A DNA stretch of 64,000 nucleotides from DTKD01 sp050948905 (GTDB lineage: Bacteria; Armatimonadota; UBA5829): assembly GCA_050948905.1 (NCBI GenBank), contig JBMNES010000001.1:2294001-2358000 (forward strand), in the 5' to 3' direction. The stretch's first letter is position 1, and each line of letters begins with the position of its first letter. Made by a program: the position numbers and the translations under genes. This document shows, in pieces, positions 1-9,191 of the stretch. Under the pieces are notes generated by a model. That model was given only the letters and a program-made list of their open reading frames with translations, was not told the DNA's origin and did not search any database.

Positions 1-596
1 CTATCGCGCGTGGCAAACGACTCGCCGAGGCGGGGTTGAACTTCCTGGACACGGGAATCAGCGGCGGGATATGGGGAGATGCCGAAGGTTACTGTCTTAT
101 GACGGGCGGGCAAAAGAACGCATTCGACATCGCAGAGCCAGTTTTCCGCGATTTGGCGGCTGAGGGCGGATATTCTTACGTGGGCAAATCCGGAGCAGGG
201 CACTATTCCAAGATGGTCCATAACGGAATAGAATATGCTATGCTGCAGGCATACGGTGAGGGCTTCGAGATTCTGAAAAATTCGCAGTTCGATTATGACC
301 TGCACGAGCTTTCTCGGCTGTGGAACTACGGCAGCGTGATCAGATCGTGGCTGTTGGAACTTGCCGAAATGGCATTTAAGGAATCTCCTGATTTAGCTGA
401 GATTAAAGATTGGGTAAATGATTCAGGAGAAGGCAGGTGGACTGTGCTGGAATCCATCGACCAGAGCACTCCTGCGCCGGTTATTGCTCTTTCGCTTATG
501 ATGCGCTTCAGATCAAGACAGGATGAGTCTTTCAGCGCAAAAGTGATAGCAGCATTGCGCAACAAATTCGGAGGCCATGAGGTGAAACACGAATGA
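1..596 (+). CDS. gnd: 6-phosphogluconate dehydrogenase, decarboxylating (5' end outside window)
   Basis: Oxidises and decarboxylates 6-phosphogluconate to ribulose 5-phosphate, the last oxidative step of the pentose-phosphate pathway. The open frame enters from the left edge (codons in phase from base 3), so the N-terminal Rossmann part is missing. The visible part has the family segment GISGGIWG followed by the substrate-site run MVHNGIEYAMLQAYGEGFEIL-like (HNGIEYAM at about 213-260), typical of the short GndA/YqeC-type enzymes of about 300 residues rather than the 470-residue E. coli type. The stop overlaps the zwf start as ATGA, so the two are translationally coupled in a pentose-phosphate operon. 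Confidence 0.93.
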   Translation, partial: IARGKRLAEAGLNFLDTGISGGIWGDAEGYCLMTGGQKNAFDIAEPVFRDLAAEGGYSYVGKSGAGHYSKMVHNGIEYAMLQAYGEGFEILKNSQFDYDLHELSRLWNYGSVIRSWLLELAEMAFKESPDLAEIKDWVNDSGEGRWTVLESIDQSTPAPVIALSLMMRFRSRQDESFSAKVIAALRNKFGGHEVKHE

Positions 597-2134
597 GTCT
601 GCAGCTTGATGTCAATCCGCTTCGTGAAGGTCTGACCAGGGAACGGGCGGTGGATCCGTGCATTTTCGTGATCTTCGGAGGCACGGGTGATCTCGCCCAC
701 AAAAAACTCCTGCCCGCGCTGTATCACCTTCATCGCGCCGATCTGTTGCCGCGTGGGTTTGGCATAATCTCCTACGCAAGCGAAAATCTTACTGATGAAC
801 AATATCGGGAAACGGTGCGCAAAGCGGTCGGTGCTGCGGATCAATATTTACCGACTACGGGCAAATCGTGGGACGATTTCGCCGCGAACATATATTATGT
901 CAGCCGCACGGCCGATGACGGTACGGGTTTGCAGCACCTCAAAACCCGCTTGGATGACCTCGACCCCAGGATCGGAACCGAAGGCAACTATTTGTTCTAC
1001 CTCGCAATCCCGCCGGCCGCGTTTGCACAGACTGCCGAAGACCTCGGGGAGGTGGGTCTGGCAAAAGAAGAGCCCGGCGGCGGTTGGCGTCGTTTGGTGA
1101 TCGAAAAACCCTTCGGCACAGACCTGGCTTCCGCGCGAGAACTTAACAGAGTATTGTTAAAATCGTTCTCTGAAGACCAGATTTATCGCATTGACCATTA
1201 CCTCGGCAAAGAGACCGTGCAAAATATTCTCGTGTTTCGGTTCGCAAACGAATTTATCGAGCCGCTGCTCAATGCCCGGTATGTTGATTCGGTGCAGATC
1301 ACGGTCGCAGAATCAATCGGCATCGAGACCAGGGGCGCGTTTTACGATCGCACGGGGGCGTTGCGCGACATCGTCCAAAATCACGTCCTGCAGATTTTAT
1401 CGCTGGTGTGTATGGAGCCTCCGGTCTCGCTGGACGCTAATGCGGTTCGCGATGAGAAAATGAAGGTGTTTTCAGCCATCCGCCGAATGGAACCTCGCCA
1501 GGTCGATGACTTTACCGTGCGCGGTCAATATTCGGGGGGCATGCTTTTAGGGGAAAAGGTGCCGGGATATCGAGAAGAGCACGACGTCGACCCCAATTCT
1601 ACGATGGAGACGTTCGTGGCTGCGAAGTTCTTTGTGGACAACTGGCGATGGGCGGGGGTTCCGTTCTATGTCAGGACAGGAAAGCGACTGGCTAAGCGAG
1701 TTACTGAGATCGGAATACACCTGAAAGGCGTGCCGCGGGTATTGTTCGGCGAATCGCATCGAGAGGAGATAATCCCGAACGTAATAGCTCTGAATATCCA
1801 GCCAAACGAAGGCATATCAACGATCTTTCAGGCAAAGGTTCCAGGCCTGGATTATCGCATCCAGCCTGTTCGAATGGACTTTCTATACGGTGAGGCGTTC
1901 GGTGAGACCGCCCCGGACGCATACGAAAGACTATTGATGGACGCGATGCTGGGCGATGCTGGCCTGTTCAGCAGAGCGGACTCGCTGGAGGCCACATGGG
2001 AAGTTGTTCAGCCTATTTTGGACGGCTGGAAGATGAAACAGACCCCCGCTAACCCGTATCTTCCCGGAAGCTGGGGGCCGGCTGAATCTGCTGAATTAAT
2101 TCAACGAGACGGCAGGAGGTGGCGCAGATTATGA
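593..2134 (+). CDS. zwf: Glucose-6-phosphate 1-dehydrogenase
   Basis: First enzyme of the oxidative pentose-phosphate pathway; oxidises glucose 6-phosphate to 6-phosphogluconolactone with NADP+. The 513-residue product is full length for the family. The nucleotide-binding motif GGTGDLA lies near residues 29-35 and the substrate/active-site motif RIDHYLGKE near residue 198, with the catalytic His in it. The start overlaps the gnd stop by four bases, and the stop overlaps the opcA start. Placement between gnd and an OpcA assembly factor is the arrangement familiar from actinobacteria and cyanobacteria, where OpcA modulates this enzyme. Confidence 0.97.
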   Translation: MSLQLDVNPLREGLTRERAVDPCIFVIFGGTGDLAHKKLLPALYHLHRADLLPRGFGIISYASENLTDEQYRETVRKAVGAADQYLPTTGKSWDDFAANIYYVSRTADDGTGLQHLKTRLDDLDPRIGTEGNYLFYLAIPPAAFAQTAEDLGEVGLAKEEPGGGWRRLVIEKPFGTDLASARELNRVLLKSFSEDQIYRIDHYLGKETVQNILVFRFANEFIEPLLNARYVDSVQITVAESIGIETRGAFYDRTGALRDIVQNHVLQILSLVCMEPPVSLDANAVRDEKMKVFSAIRRMEPRQVDDFTVRGQYSGGMLLGEKVPGYREEHDVDPNSTMETFVAAKFFVDNWRWAGVPFYVRTGKRLAKRVTEIGIHLKGVPRVLFGESHREEIIPNVIALNIQPNEGISTIFQAKVPGLDYRIQPVRMDFLYGEAFGETAPDAYERLLMDAMLGDAGLFSRADSLEATWEVVQPILDGWKMKQTPANPYLPGSWGPAESAELIQRDGRRWRRL

Positions 2135-3303
2135 GCAAACAGGAGACGATAGTAGATAAAACACGAGAAACCGCTATCAGCAGGCCAGTGCAGAACCTCG
2201 CTAAGCTCGACTCCGACATAGCCGAGCTCTACACGCAGGCCATCGAACAAGAAGGGGCGGTGCCTACCTCAAGGGCGGTTCTGCTTAATTTAATTATCTA
2301 CGCCACCGATGCTCAGCTCTCCGATCGCGCGTTCCAAAAGGCATCACAGCTTCTGGCTAAGGTCGCCTGCCGCACCATCCTGGTAGATTTGACCACGCAA
2401 AGCGACGATCACGGCTCCGTTTCGCTCATCTGTGGCATTAGCGAGAGAGGCGACAAGCGGCTCTGTGGCGAGGTGATTAGACTATATGCAGCGGGAGGGC
2501 CGGTAGCGGGGATGGTGCTTCCGCTGCTAATTCCAGATGTGCCGGTATATTTGTGGGTCTACGGCGATATACCACCGGAGCGGCAGGATTTCGCGGATTT
2601 GTTGAGGGTCTCAGACCACGTAGTTGCCGACTCCCGAACCGCCAGCCACACAGCCGCCAATTTGCGTGCTCTCGAACGCCTCAGCAAGATCGAAGGTGGC
2701 AAAAGAATAGTGCGAGACCTCGGTTGGATGTCTATTCAGGCGTGGAGAGAGGCGACCGCGCAGCATTTCGACGCGCCCTCTCTGAGACATTTCTTGGAGC
2801 AGCTTACCGAGGTGACGATAAAATACTCCGGCCCGACCGATTCCACTGTGCCTGAGAGCGCGCCCCTGCTGTTTGCGGCCTGGCTTATGGACAGGTTGCA
2901 GATAGTTTCCTCAAAGGTCTTTCGCTCAAAGGATGAAGGATTCCGGATTACGGCCTCTCAGTTTAGCAGACCCGTCACGCTGCGGCTCATCCCGCAGGAC
3001 TCAAACTCCGAGGTCGGCAGGCTGATTTCCGTGTCTATGAGCTGCGGTGAGGGGGACAAGGCCGGTACGTTCACTACAGAGGCTGTATCAGACACCCAGC
3101 TTTCTCTCAAAGAGAGCTGTCCGGAACTTTGCCTGCCGCAAAAACTGATCGAAACCCCGGACCCCGGCGAGGCCGCTCTGGCTGCTATTGCGTTAAGCAC
3201 CCATCGAAAAGATCAGGTATTTAGAAGAACGCTTGAACTCGCTCTGCAGATTATAAGCCAGGCAGAACTTGCCGATGAACGCTCTGCCAGATTCAGGTTA
3301 TGA
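2131..3303 (+). CDS. opcA: OpcA-type glucose-6-phosphate dehydrogenase assembly protein
   Basis: OpcA family proteins help assemble or redox-tune glucose-6-phosphate dehydrogenase. The product is about 390 residues. It has the family's central segment VPVYLWVYGDIP followed by a strand ending in DHVVADSR, and an alpha/beta N-terminal region, but no catalytic motif. I chose ATG 2131 over the upstream GTG 2119 because AGGAGG at 2114-2119 sits at the right distance and the ATG overlaps the zwf stop (ATGA). The gene directly follows zwf and precedes pgl, which supports the assignment. Sequence conservation in this family is low, so the name leans partly on context. Confidence 0.85.
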   Translation: MSKQETIVDKTRETAISRPVQNLAKLDSDIAELYTQAIEQEGAVPTSRAVLLNLIIYATDAQLSDRAFQKASQLLAKVACRTILVDLTTQSDDHGSVSLICGISERGDKRLCGEVIRLYAAGGPVAGMVLPLLIPDVPVYLWVYGDIPPERQDFADLLRVSDHVVADSRTASHTAANLRALERLSKIEGGKRIVRDLGWMSIQAWREATAQHFDAPSLRHFLEQLTEVTIKYSGPTDSTVPESAPLLFAAWLMDRLQIVSSKVFRSKDEGFRITASQFSRPVTLRLIPQDSNSEVGRLISVSMSCGEGDKAGTFTTEAVSDTQLSLKESCPELCLPQKLIETPDPGEAALAAIALSTHRKDQVFRRTLELALQIISQAELADERSARFRL

Positions 3304-3304
3304 T

Positions 3305-4039
3305 ATGACTATGAACCGAAAGCACGCCAATATTCTGATATGCCAGGACGAGGCCACCGCTGTAAATGAGGCCGCTGACAGATTCGCCTGCGCCGCTGTA
3401 CGAAGCGTGGCCGAACACGGCAGATTTTGTGTCGCGGTATCCGGCGGCAACACGCCGAAGGGCATGTACGAGTCCCTGGCTGAGCATCACGCATCCCTTG
3501 TTCCATGGTATCAAACAGAGCTGTTTTTTGCCGACGAACGCTGTGTTCCGCCGGAATCCCCGGAGAGCAATTATCGCATGGTCCATGACCTGCTGATATC
3601 CACGGTCCCCATCCCGGAGGTCAACGTTCATCGGTTCGAAGGCGAACTCTCCCCGGAGATTGCTGCTGAGTGTTATGAGCAGGAATTGCATAAAGTAATG
3701 GGCCACGACCCTCACTTCGACTTGATCGTGCTGGGAATGGGAAGCGACTCGCATACCGCATCGTTGTTTCCATACACCCCTGCGCTGCACGTCACCGGCA
3801 GGCACGCGGTATCAAATTATGTCCACAAACTCGGAGTACACCGGCTGACTCTCACTTTTACGCCTATTAACCGTGCGCATAGCATAATAATCCTGGTGAC
3901 CGGAGCAGGCAAGGCGGACGCCTTAGCCGCTGTCATGAGCGGGGATGAGGATGTGGATATGCACCCCGTGCAGAACGTCAATCCGACTCACGGCAGGCTG
4001 CTCTGGATAGTCGACTGCGAGGCCGCCTCAAAGCTCTAG
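3305..4039 (+). CDS. pgl: 6-phosphogluconolactonase
   Basis: Hydrolyses 6-phosphogluconolactone to 6-phosphogluconate, linking Zwf to Gnd. The protein of about 244 residues belongs to the NagB/RpiA-like fold: it shows the sugar-phosphate loop VSGGNTPKGMY near residue 45, FFADERCVPP near 75, and GMGSDSHTASLFP near 145, all classic DevB/Pgl motifs. ATG 3305 lies two bases after the opcA stop and gives the usual length; an upstream ATG at 3275 and a TTG at 3269 in the same frame would add 10-12 residues inside opcA and cannot be excluded. It is the last gene of the oxidative pentose-phosphate operon. Confidence 0.93.
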   Translation: MTMNRKHANILICQDEATAVNEAADRFACAAVRSVAEHGRFCVAVSGGNTPKGMYESLAEHHASLVPWYQTELFFADERCVPPESPESNYRMVHDLLISTVPIPEVNVHRFEGELSPEIAAECYEQELHKVMGHDPHFDLIVLGMGSDSHTASLFPYTPALHVTGRHAVSNYVHKLGVHRLTLTFTPINRAHSIIILVTGAGKADALAAVMSGDEDVDMHPVQNVNPTHGRLLWIVDCEAASKL

Positions 4040-4067
4040 CTTGCGATCTTAGAGTGCCATCGCTCGC

Positions 4068-4096
4068 TTTACAATGCCACCCGCCCGGTCTATAAT
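4068..4096 (+). promoter_or_regulatory. Housekeeping promoter for rpiB
   Basis: TTTACA at 4068-4073 and a perfect TATAAT at 4091-4096 are separated by 17 bases. Predicted transcription starts near 4103, just ahead of the Shine-Dalgarno of rpiB, giving a very short leader. It lies in the 75-base gap after pgl and would separate rpiB-glyA expression from the oxidative operon. Confidence 0.7.
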
Positions 4097-4114
4097 TATG
4101 TGCGGAGGGCGAGT

Positions 4115-4603
4115 ATGAGCGATGCTGATAAATTGAGACTTAAAATAGCCATTGGTTCCGATCACGCAGGCTACCAGCTTAAGGAGGAACTCGCTGGCTC
4201 TCTTCGCGATGACGGCTACGATATTGCCGATTTCGGCGTTCATTCGATCGAATCTATGGACTATCCCGACATCGCCGCGACTGTCGCCAGAGCTGTCGCG
4301 TCAGGCGAGTTCGACAGAGGTATTTTAATCTGCGGCACGGGGGTTGGGGTAACGATCACAGCTAATAAGATCAAGGGAATCCGAGCGGTGGTGACCTCTG
4401 ATACATACTCCGCTGCTATGTCCAGAAAGCACAATAACGCAAATGTGCTGGGTATGGGTGCACGGGTTGTTGGCGCAGGGTTGGCCTACGATATCGCGAA
4501 AACATTCTTAACTACGGACTTCGAATCCGGATCACGCCACGAAAGGCGTGTTGATAAAATCAACGCACTTGATCAGTGCGGGGAGGCAAACGTTGGGGAA
4601 TAG
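4115..4603 (+). CDS. rpiB: Ribose-5-phosphate isomerase B
   Basis: Interconverts ribulose 5-phosphate and ribose 5-phosphate in the non-oxidative pentose-phosphate branch, supplying ribose for purine synthesis. The product is 162 residues, normal for RpiB/LacAB enzymes. It has the phosphate/substrate segment GSDHAGY at the N terminus, the catalytic cysteine in ILICGTGVG, and the SRKHNNANVL motif. ATG 4115 is preceded by GGAGGG at 4104-4109; a GTG at 4100 in the same frame is less likely because it would overlap the predicted transcription start. The next gene, glyA, begins 13 bases after the stop. Confidence 0.96.
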   Translation: MSDADKLRLKIAIGSDHAGYQLKEELAGSLRDDGYDIADFGVHSIESMDYPDIAATVARAVASGEFDRGILICGTGVGVTITANKIKGIRAVVTSDTYSAAMSRKHNNANVLGMGARVVGAGLAYDIAKTFLTTDFESGSRHERRVDKINALDQCGEANVGE

Positions 4604-4616
4604 CGAAAGCAAACTG

Positions 4617-5879
4617 ATGAGCGAACTGAATCTGCCGCTGGAGCAGGTGGATCCCGAGATAGCAGAGGCGATTCGTCTGGATACACAGCGACAGAACAAC
4701 AAGATACTTCTCATCGCTTCGGAAAACTACGCCAGCAAGGCAGTGATGCAGGCCACCGGTTCGGTGTTGACCAATAAGTATGCTGAGGGCTATCCCGGCA
4801 AACGCTACTACGGCGGCTGCGAAAACGCGGATATCGTCGAGCGAATCGCCATTGAACGCGCAAAAGAGCTTTTCGGAGCTGAGCACGCCAATGCACAGCC
4901 TCACGCAGGCTCGCAGGCCAATATGGCGGCCTATTTCGCGTTCCTCAAACCGGGTGACACTATTCTTGCTATGGAGCTGGCCCACGGCGGACACTTGACT
5001 CACGGCAGCCCGGTCAACTTCTCCGGTACACTATACAAATCATGCGCCTACGGCGTAGACCCTGAGACGGAGCTTCTCGACTACGACGAGATACAGCGCC
5101 TGGCCAACGAGTGCCAGCCCAAAGCGATTATGACCGGCGCGACTGTATATCCTCGATACATCGACTTCGCCCAGTTCCGCAAAATCGCGGACTCAGTGGG
5201 CGCGGTCCTGATCGCCGACATAGCGCACACGGCCGGGTTGGTGGCGGCGGGCGAGCATCCCTCCCCTGTGCCATATTGCGACGCAGTCACGTTCACAACC
5301 CATAAAACCTTGCGTGGGCCGCGGTCGGGTATGATCTTATGCAAGGAAGCTCATGCCAAGGCCATCGACCGCGCTGTGTTCCCTGGGCTGCAGGGTGGGC
5401 CGCTGGTTCACGTGGTGGCGGCCAAGGCTGTATGTTTGAAAGAAGCGATGCAGCCGTCGTTTAAAGATTATCAGAAGCAGGTCAAGTCGAACGCACGGGC
5501 GCTGGCTGATGAGCTTGGAAAGCGCGGTTTGAGACTGGTCAGCGGCGGCACGGATACGCATCTTATGCTGGCGGACCTTACTCCGCTGAACATCACCGGC
5601 AAGGCTGCTCAGGAAGCGCTCGACGCGGTAGGAATCGTCGCAAACAAGAATATGATTCCGTTCGACAAGCAAAAGCCGATGGTCACCAGCGGCATCCGAA
5701 TAGGCACCCCTTGCGTGACCACTCGCGGTATGAAAGAGCCAGAGATGGCGAAGATTGCGGATTTGATTATCCGCTGCATAACCAATCTCGGCGATTCCGG
5801 AGCAGAGATCGCTGCCAGGGAGAGCGTTGCCCGCGAGGTCGAAACTCTGGCCGGCGAGTTTCCGGTATACAATTCATAG
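4617..5879 (+). CDS. glyA: Serine hydroxymethyltransferase
   Basis: PLP enzyme that converts serine and tetrahydrofolate to glycine and 5,10-methylene-tetrahydrofolate, feeding one-carbon units to purine and thymidylate synthesis. The 420-residue protein is full length. Visible motifs are LIASENY near residue 35, EGYPGKRYYGG near 57, and the PLP-lysine segment TFTTHKTLRGPRSG near 228. ATG 4617 was chosen because it gives the family's usual N terminus; the frame is open back to 4548, but that would overlap rpiB by 56 bases. The rpiB-glyA pair is common in bacteria of several phyla. Confidence 0.97.
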   Translation: MSELNLPLEQVDPEIAEAIRLDTQRQNNKILLIASENYASKAVMQATGSVLTNKYAEGYPGKRYYGGCENADIVERIAIERAKELFGAEHANAQPHAGSQANMAAYFAFLKPGDTILAMELAHGGHLTHGSPVNFSGTLYKSCAYGVDPETELLDYDEIQRLANECQPKAIMTGATVYPRYIDFAQFRKIADSVGAVLIADIAHTAGLVAAGEHPSPVPYCDAVTFTTHKTLRGPRSGMILCKEAHAKAIDRAVFPGLQGGPLVHVVAAKAVCLKEAMQPSFKDYQKQVKSNARALADELGKRGLRLVSGGTDTHLMLADLTPLNITGKAAQEALDAVGIVANKNMIPFDKQKPMVTSGIRIGTPCVTTRGMKEPEMAKIADLIIRCITNLGDSGAEIAARESVAREVETLAGEFPVYNS

Positions 5880-5941
5880 TTGACCCATATTGGCGAGCCT
5901 AGTGACGGCGAGTTTGGCTCAAGGATGACCAGGCGGACTTT

Positions 5942-6898
5942 ATGATCATTAATGTGATTACTGCGGCCATCGCCGGGTTGGTGACATTCGTACTGACCCC
6001 GATAGTCTGGCGCTTTGCGCGCAGCAAGGGTATTGTTGCCAACCCGGGCGGCAGGCGCGTACATGCGATGCCGACCCCTCTTATGGGCGGATTGGCGATG
6101 TATGCGGGTTTCATCGTCGCCATAGCCGTGGCGGTCATAGCCAGTAACAAAGTCAACGTCAGCCCACAGGCGGCTGGTATTTTGATCGGCGGCACGATCG
6201 TCGCGTTAGTCGGTGTTTTGGATGACAAATACGAGCTACCTGGTTGGGTGCAGGCAGGGGCGATTTTATTCGCAGCGCTGATTTTGAGCCTGTTTAAGGT
6301 CCGTATTTTGGGGATAGTCAGCCCCATTCGTATCGAATTCGGCCTCTGGAGCATCCCAGTTACTATGATCTGGGTTTTGATGGTCACCAAGGCTGTGGAC
6401 TGTATGGATGGGCTTGATGGCCTTGCGGCTGGGATATCGGCGATTGCCGCGGCGACGCTGGTTCTTATGGCGGCGCATTTTCCGGGCAGGGCGATGTCGG
6501 CGGCGATGGCAGCCGCGCTTTTCGGGGCTGCGTTAGGCTTTCTTCGATTCAACTACCCCCCTGCAAAGGTCTTTATGGGCACAATTGGCGCGCAATTCCT
6601 CGGTTTTACGCTGGCGAGCATATCAATTCTCGGAACTCTAAAAATTACCGCACTTTTAGCAGTTGCTGTGCCGATATTAATATTGGCGGTCCCGCTTTTC
6701 GATACGACGTTTGTCGTTCTCAAGCGGGCGGCCTCTGGCAAGGGTATCGGAGAGGCGGACACCACCCATTTGCATCATAGGCTGGTCAAGAAGGGGCTAT
6801 CTCATCGGCAGGTAATATGGTGCATCTACGGCTTAACGGCGGTGTGCTGCTCCATCGCGTACTGGTTGTTCTGCACCCTTGGGGTGGCGGGAAAGTAG
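5942..6898 (+). CDS. wecA: Undecaprenyl-phosphate N-acetylglucosaminyl 1-phosphate transferase (WecA/TagO type)
   Basis: Polytopic membrane enzyme of the MraY/WecA superfamily that transfers a HexNAc-1-phosphate from UDP-sugar to undecaprenyl phosphate, starting surface glycan synthesis. The 318-residue protein is strongly hydrophobic with about ten membrane segments. It shows the cytoplasmic-loop motifs HAMPTPLMGG near residue 41, the acidic catalytic motif DCMDGLDGLAAG near 152, and the WecA-type HLHHRLVKKGLSHRQ-like loop near 280. ATG 5942 follows AGGCGG. It is immediately followed by wecB, matching a TagO/WecA-UDP-GlcNAc epimerase pair. The exact sugar (GlcNAc or another HexNAc) cannot be read from sequence. 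Confidence 0.9.
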   Translation: MIINVITAAIAGLVTFVLTPIVWRFARSKGIVANPGGRRVHAMPTPLMGGLAMYAGFIVAIAVAVIASNKVNVSPQAAGILIGGTIVALVGVLDDKYELPGWVQAGAILFAALILSLFKVRILGIVSPIRIEFGLWSIPVTMIWVLMVTKAVDCMDGLDGLAAGISAIAAATLVLMAAHFPGRAMSAAMAAALFGAALGFLRFNYPPAKVFMGTIGAQFLGFTLASISILGTLKITALLAVAVPILILAVPLFDTTFVVLKRAASGKGIGEADTTHLHHRLVKKGLSHRQVIWCIYGLTAVCCSIAYWLFCTLGVAGK

Positions 6899-6902
6899 GA
6901 AT

Positions 6903-8042
6903 ATGGGCGAACAAGACAAGTTCAGAGTGCTGGCGGTCTGCGGCACGAGGCCGGACACGGTGAAGATGGCGCCGGTGGTCAACGAGTTCAAGCGGCATGC
7001 CGACGAAGTCGATCTGATTTTGGCCGTTACAGGGCAGCACAGGGAGATGCTTGTTCAGGTGCTGGAGGCGTTCGACCTGCATCCGGATTTCGATCTTAAT
7101 ATTATGTCAGCGAGGCAGACTCTCGCCCAGATTGCAACACGAGCGCTCGAGGGACTAGACGATGTTATAAAAAAGTCACGGCCGAACTTTGTCCTCGCTC
7201 AGGGAGATACCAGCACCACGTTTATCGCCTCACTGGCTGCGTTTTACAATCAGCTCCCGTTCGGCCACGTCGAAGCTGGTCTGCGAACAGACAACAAATA
7301 CGACCCGTTCCCTGAGGAGATGAACCGCCGGCTGACCGCGATGATGACCGATCTACACTTCGCTCCGACCCAGCTTGCCAGGCAGAACCTGCTTGGTGAG
7401 GGCATCGACGAGAAAACAATTTTTGTTACTGGCAATACCGTCATCGACGCCCTCTTAGGCATCGCTGCACAGGACTATACTTTTGAGAACGCCAGAATCG
7501 CCCGTGCCGCACAATCCGGAAGAATGCTGTTGCTTACTGCCCATCGCCGCGAGAACTGGGGCCAGCCGTTGAAAAATATCTGCGCGGCGATCAAACAGAT
7601 TATCGAAGCACATCCGGATGTGACGGTGGTCTTTCCGATGCATAAGAACCCGATCGTGCGCGAAGTAGTGGTGCCGGAACTAGACGCCCTGGACAGGGTG
7701 ATATTAACTGAGCCGCCGGACTACGTCCCGTTCGTGCATCTTATGAAGGCATCCTATCTTATCCTTACCGATTCCGGCGGGGTTCAGGAAGAAGCGCCAT
7801 CCCTCGGCAAACCGGTCCTGGTGCTTCGTAAGACCACGGAAAGACCTGAAGGCGTACAAACCGGAAACGCCAAACTTGTAGGCACAGAGACCGCTGCGAT
7901 CGTAGATCAAGCTAATAAGCTGCTGGTCGATCAGGCTGCATACGACACAATGGCGCGAGCCAAAAGCCCCTATGGAGATGGCCAGGCAGCACAGAGGATC
8001 TGGGAGATCGTTCGGTCCAGATATATAACGGATGGAAAATAG
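6903..8042 (+). CDS. wecB: UDP-N-acetylglucosamine 2-epimerase (non-hydrolysing)
   Basis: Interconverts UDP-GlcNAc and UDP-ManNAc for surface polysaccharide synthesis. The 379-residue product has a GT-B fold with the N-terminal motif CGTRPDTVKMAPVV (most relatives have GTRPE), the catalytic region HVEAGLRTDN followed by FPEEMNRRL, and the UDP-binding stretch TDSGGVQEEAP. ATG 6903 follows TAGGAA and lies four bases after the wecA stop; the open frame back to 6879 would overlap wecA. The stop overlaps the next gene by 11 bases. Confidence 0.95.
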   Translation: MGEQDKFRVLAVCGTRPDTVKMAPVVNEFKRHADEVDLILAVTGQHREMLVQVLEAFDLHPDFDLNIMSARQTLAQIATRALEGLDDVIKKSRPNFVLAQGDTSTTFIASLAAFYNQLPFGHVEAGLRTDNKYDPFPEEMNRRLTAMMTDLHFAPTQLARQNLLGEGIDEKTIFVTGNTVIDALLGIAAQDYTFENARIARAAQSGRMLLLTAHRRENWGQPLKNICAAIKQIIEAHPDVTVVFPMHKNPIVREVVVPELDALDRVILTEPPDYVPFVHLMKASYLILTDSGGVQEEAPSLGKPVLVLRKTTERPEGVQTGNAKLVGTETAAIVDQANKLLVDQAAYDTMARAKSPYGDGQAAQRIWEIVRSRYITDGK

Positions 8043-9156
8043 ACCCCATAGCACTGTCGAAGATACCTGGGAGATCATCAGGCGCCTCGCAAGATGGACG
8101 CTCATCCTGGCGCTGGTCGTATTCGCCTGTTACATCGTCTACAGGATACGAGAGGTCGTCATCTCGGTATTAGCGGCGGTGCTTCTTTCCTATGTTCTTC
8201 TTCCGGGAGTCGAGTGGCTGTGCAAAAGACCTAATCCCAGGCTAACCAACAAGGCTCAACGCCTGTTCGCCACTATTTTGGTGTTCATTGTGGCGCTCTC
8301 TGTAGTTGCGGCCGCCGTCAGCCTCTTCGTCTCGCCGTTCACCATCGAACTTACAGATTTTATCGCCAGTTTTGGCGACTACCAAAAAACCGTCGTAGGA
8401 TTCTTGCACAAAGTCTGGGAGGCGCTGCCGGACGAGGGACGCGATATACTGAAGGGCTTTGATTACAGCAAGGTATCCGGTTGGCTCAAAGGCTACCTCG
8501 AGGGCTTGCTGTCATTGGCCACTTCCTCTATCAGGGTCATACTCGAGCTTGTCCTGATCCCTGTTATCGCGTTTTATTTCGTCTATGACTTCCGGGCTAT
8601 AACCTCGGAGTTTTATGCGCTGATCCCGTCAAGACGCCGCAAGGAGGCTATGCGACTGGGCAGGATGGCAGGGGAGATGCTGCAGAGCTACATCTTCGGC
8701 CAACTGATTTTGTGCGTGATTGCTGGAGTGCTAACGGGGATCGTTCTAAGCTTGCTGGGTGTAAAATACGTTGTTGTGCTGGCGCTGTTTGCCGGTATCA
8801 CACGCGCAATTCCGATCATAGGCCCTATAGTCAGTGGTATCCCAATAGTTCTGGTTGGGGCCCTCAGCACGCCTGGCAGTCTCGAGCTTCCGTTATATCT
8901 GACCATATTTATGATCGCGATGCATTTCGGTGAGAGCAAGTTCATAATGCCGCAGCTGATCGGCAGGCGGCTTCGTTTGCATCCGGCTGTAGTCATCGTA
9001 GTATTATTGATCGGTGCGGAGTTCTTCGGTCTCGCCGGGATGTTCCTTGCGGCCCCTGTGGCGGCCATTATTCGGCAGTTGGTCAAACAATACTACATCA
9101 TTCCAAGAGACGCCCGCGACCGCGCAATAGAAGAACTCAGCAAGCCAGCAGGCTAG
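8032..9156 (+). CDS. AI-2E family transporter (PF01594-type permease)
   Basis: Integral membrane protein of 374 residues with about eight predicted helices: a pair at residues 20-60, one near 85-105, an amphipathic stretch around 110-165, and a cluster from 170 to 350. The pattern of two N-terminal helices, a long soluble segment and a C-terminal block with GRRLRLHPAVVIVVLL and GLAGMFLAAPVAAI is characteristic of the AI-2E/YdiK/PerM family. Members have been linked to AI-2 export or Na+/H+ antiport, but substrates vary and none can be inferred here. The start overlaps the end of wecB, so it is cotranscribed with the glycan genes. Confidence 0.88.
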   Translation: MENRPHSTVEDTWEIIRRLARWTLILALVVFACYIVYRIREVVISVLAAVLLSYVLLPGVEWLCKRPNPRLTNKAQRLFATILVFIVALSVVAAAVSLFVSPFTIELTDFIASFGDYQKTVVGFLHKVWEALPDEGRDILKGFDYSKVSGWLKGYLEGLLSLATSSIRVILELVLIPVIAFYFVYDFRAITSEFYALIPSRRRKEAMRLGRMAGEMLQSYIFGQLILCVIAGVLTGIVLSLLGVKYVVVLALFAGITRAIPIIGPIVSGIPIVLVGALSTPGSLELPLYLTIFMIAMHFGESKFIMPQLIGRRLRLHPAVVIVVLLIGAEFFGLAGMFLAAPVAAIIRQLVKQYYIIPRDARDRAIEELSKPAG

Positions 9157-9191
9157 CATCTTGTCGAAGGATCTGAAATGAGGTCATCGCT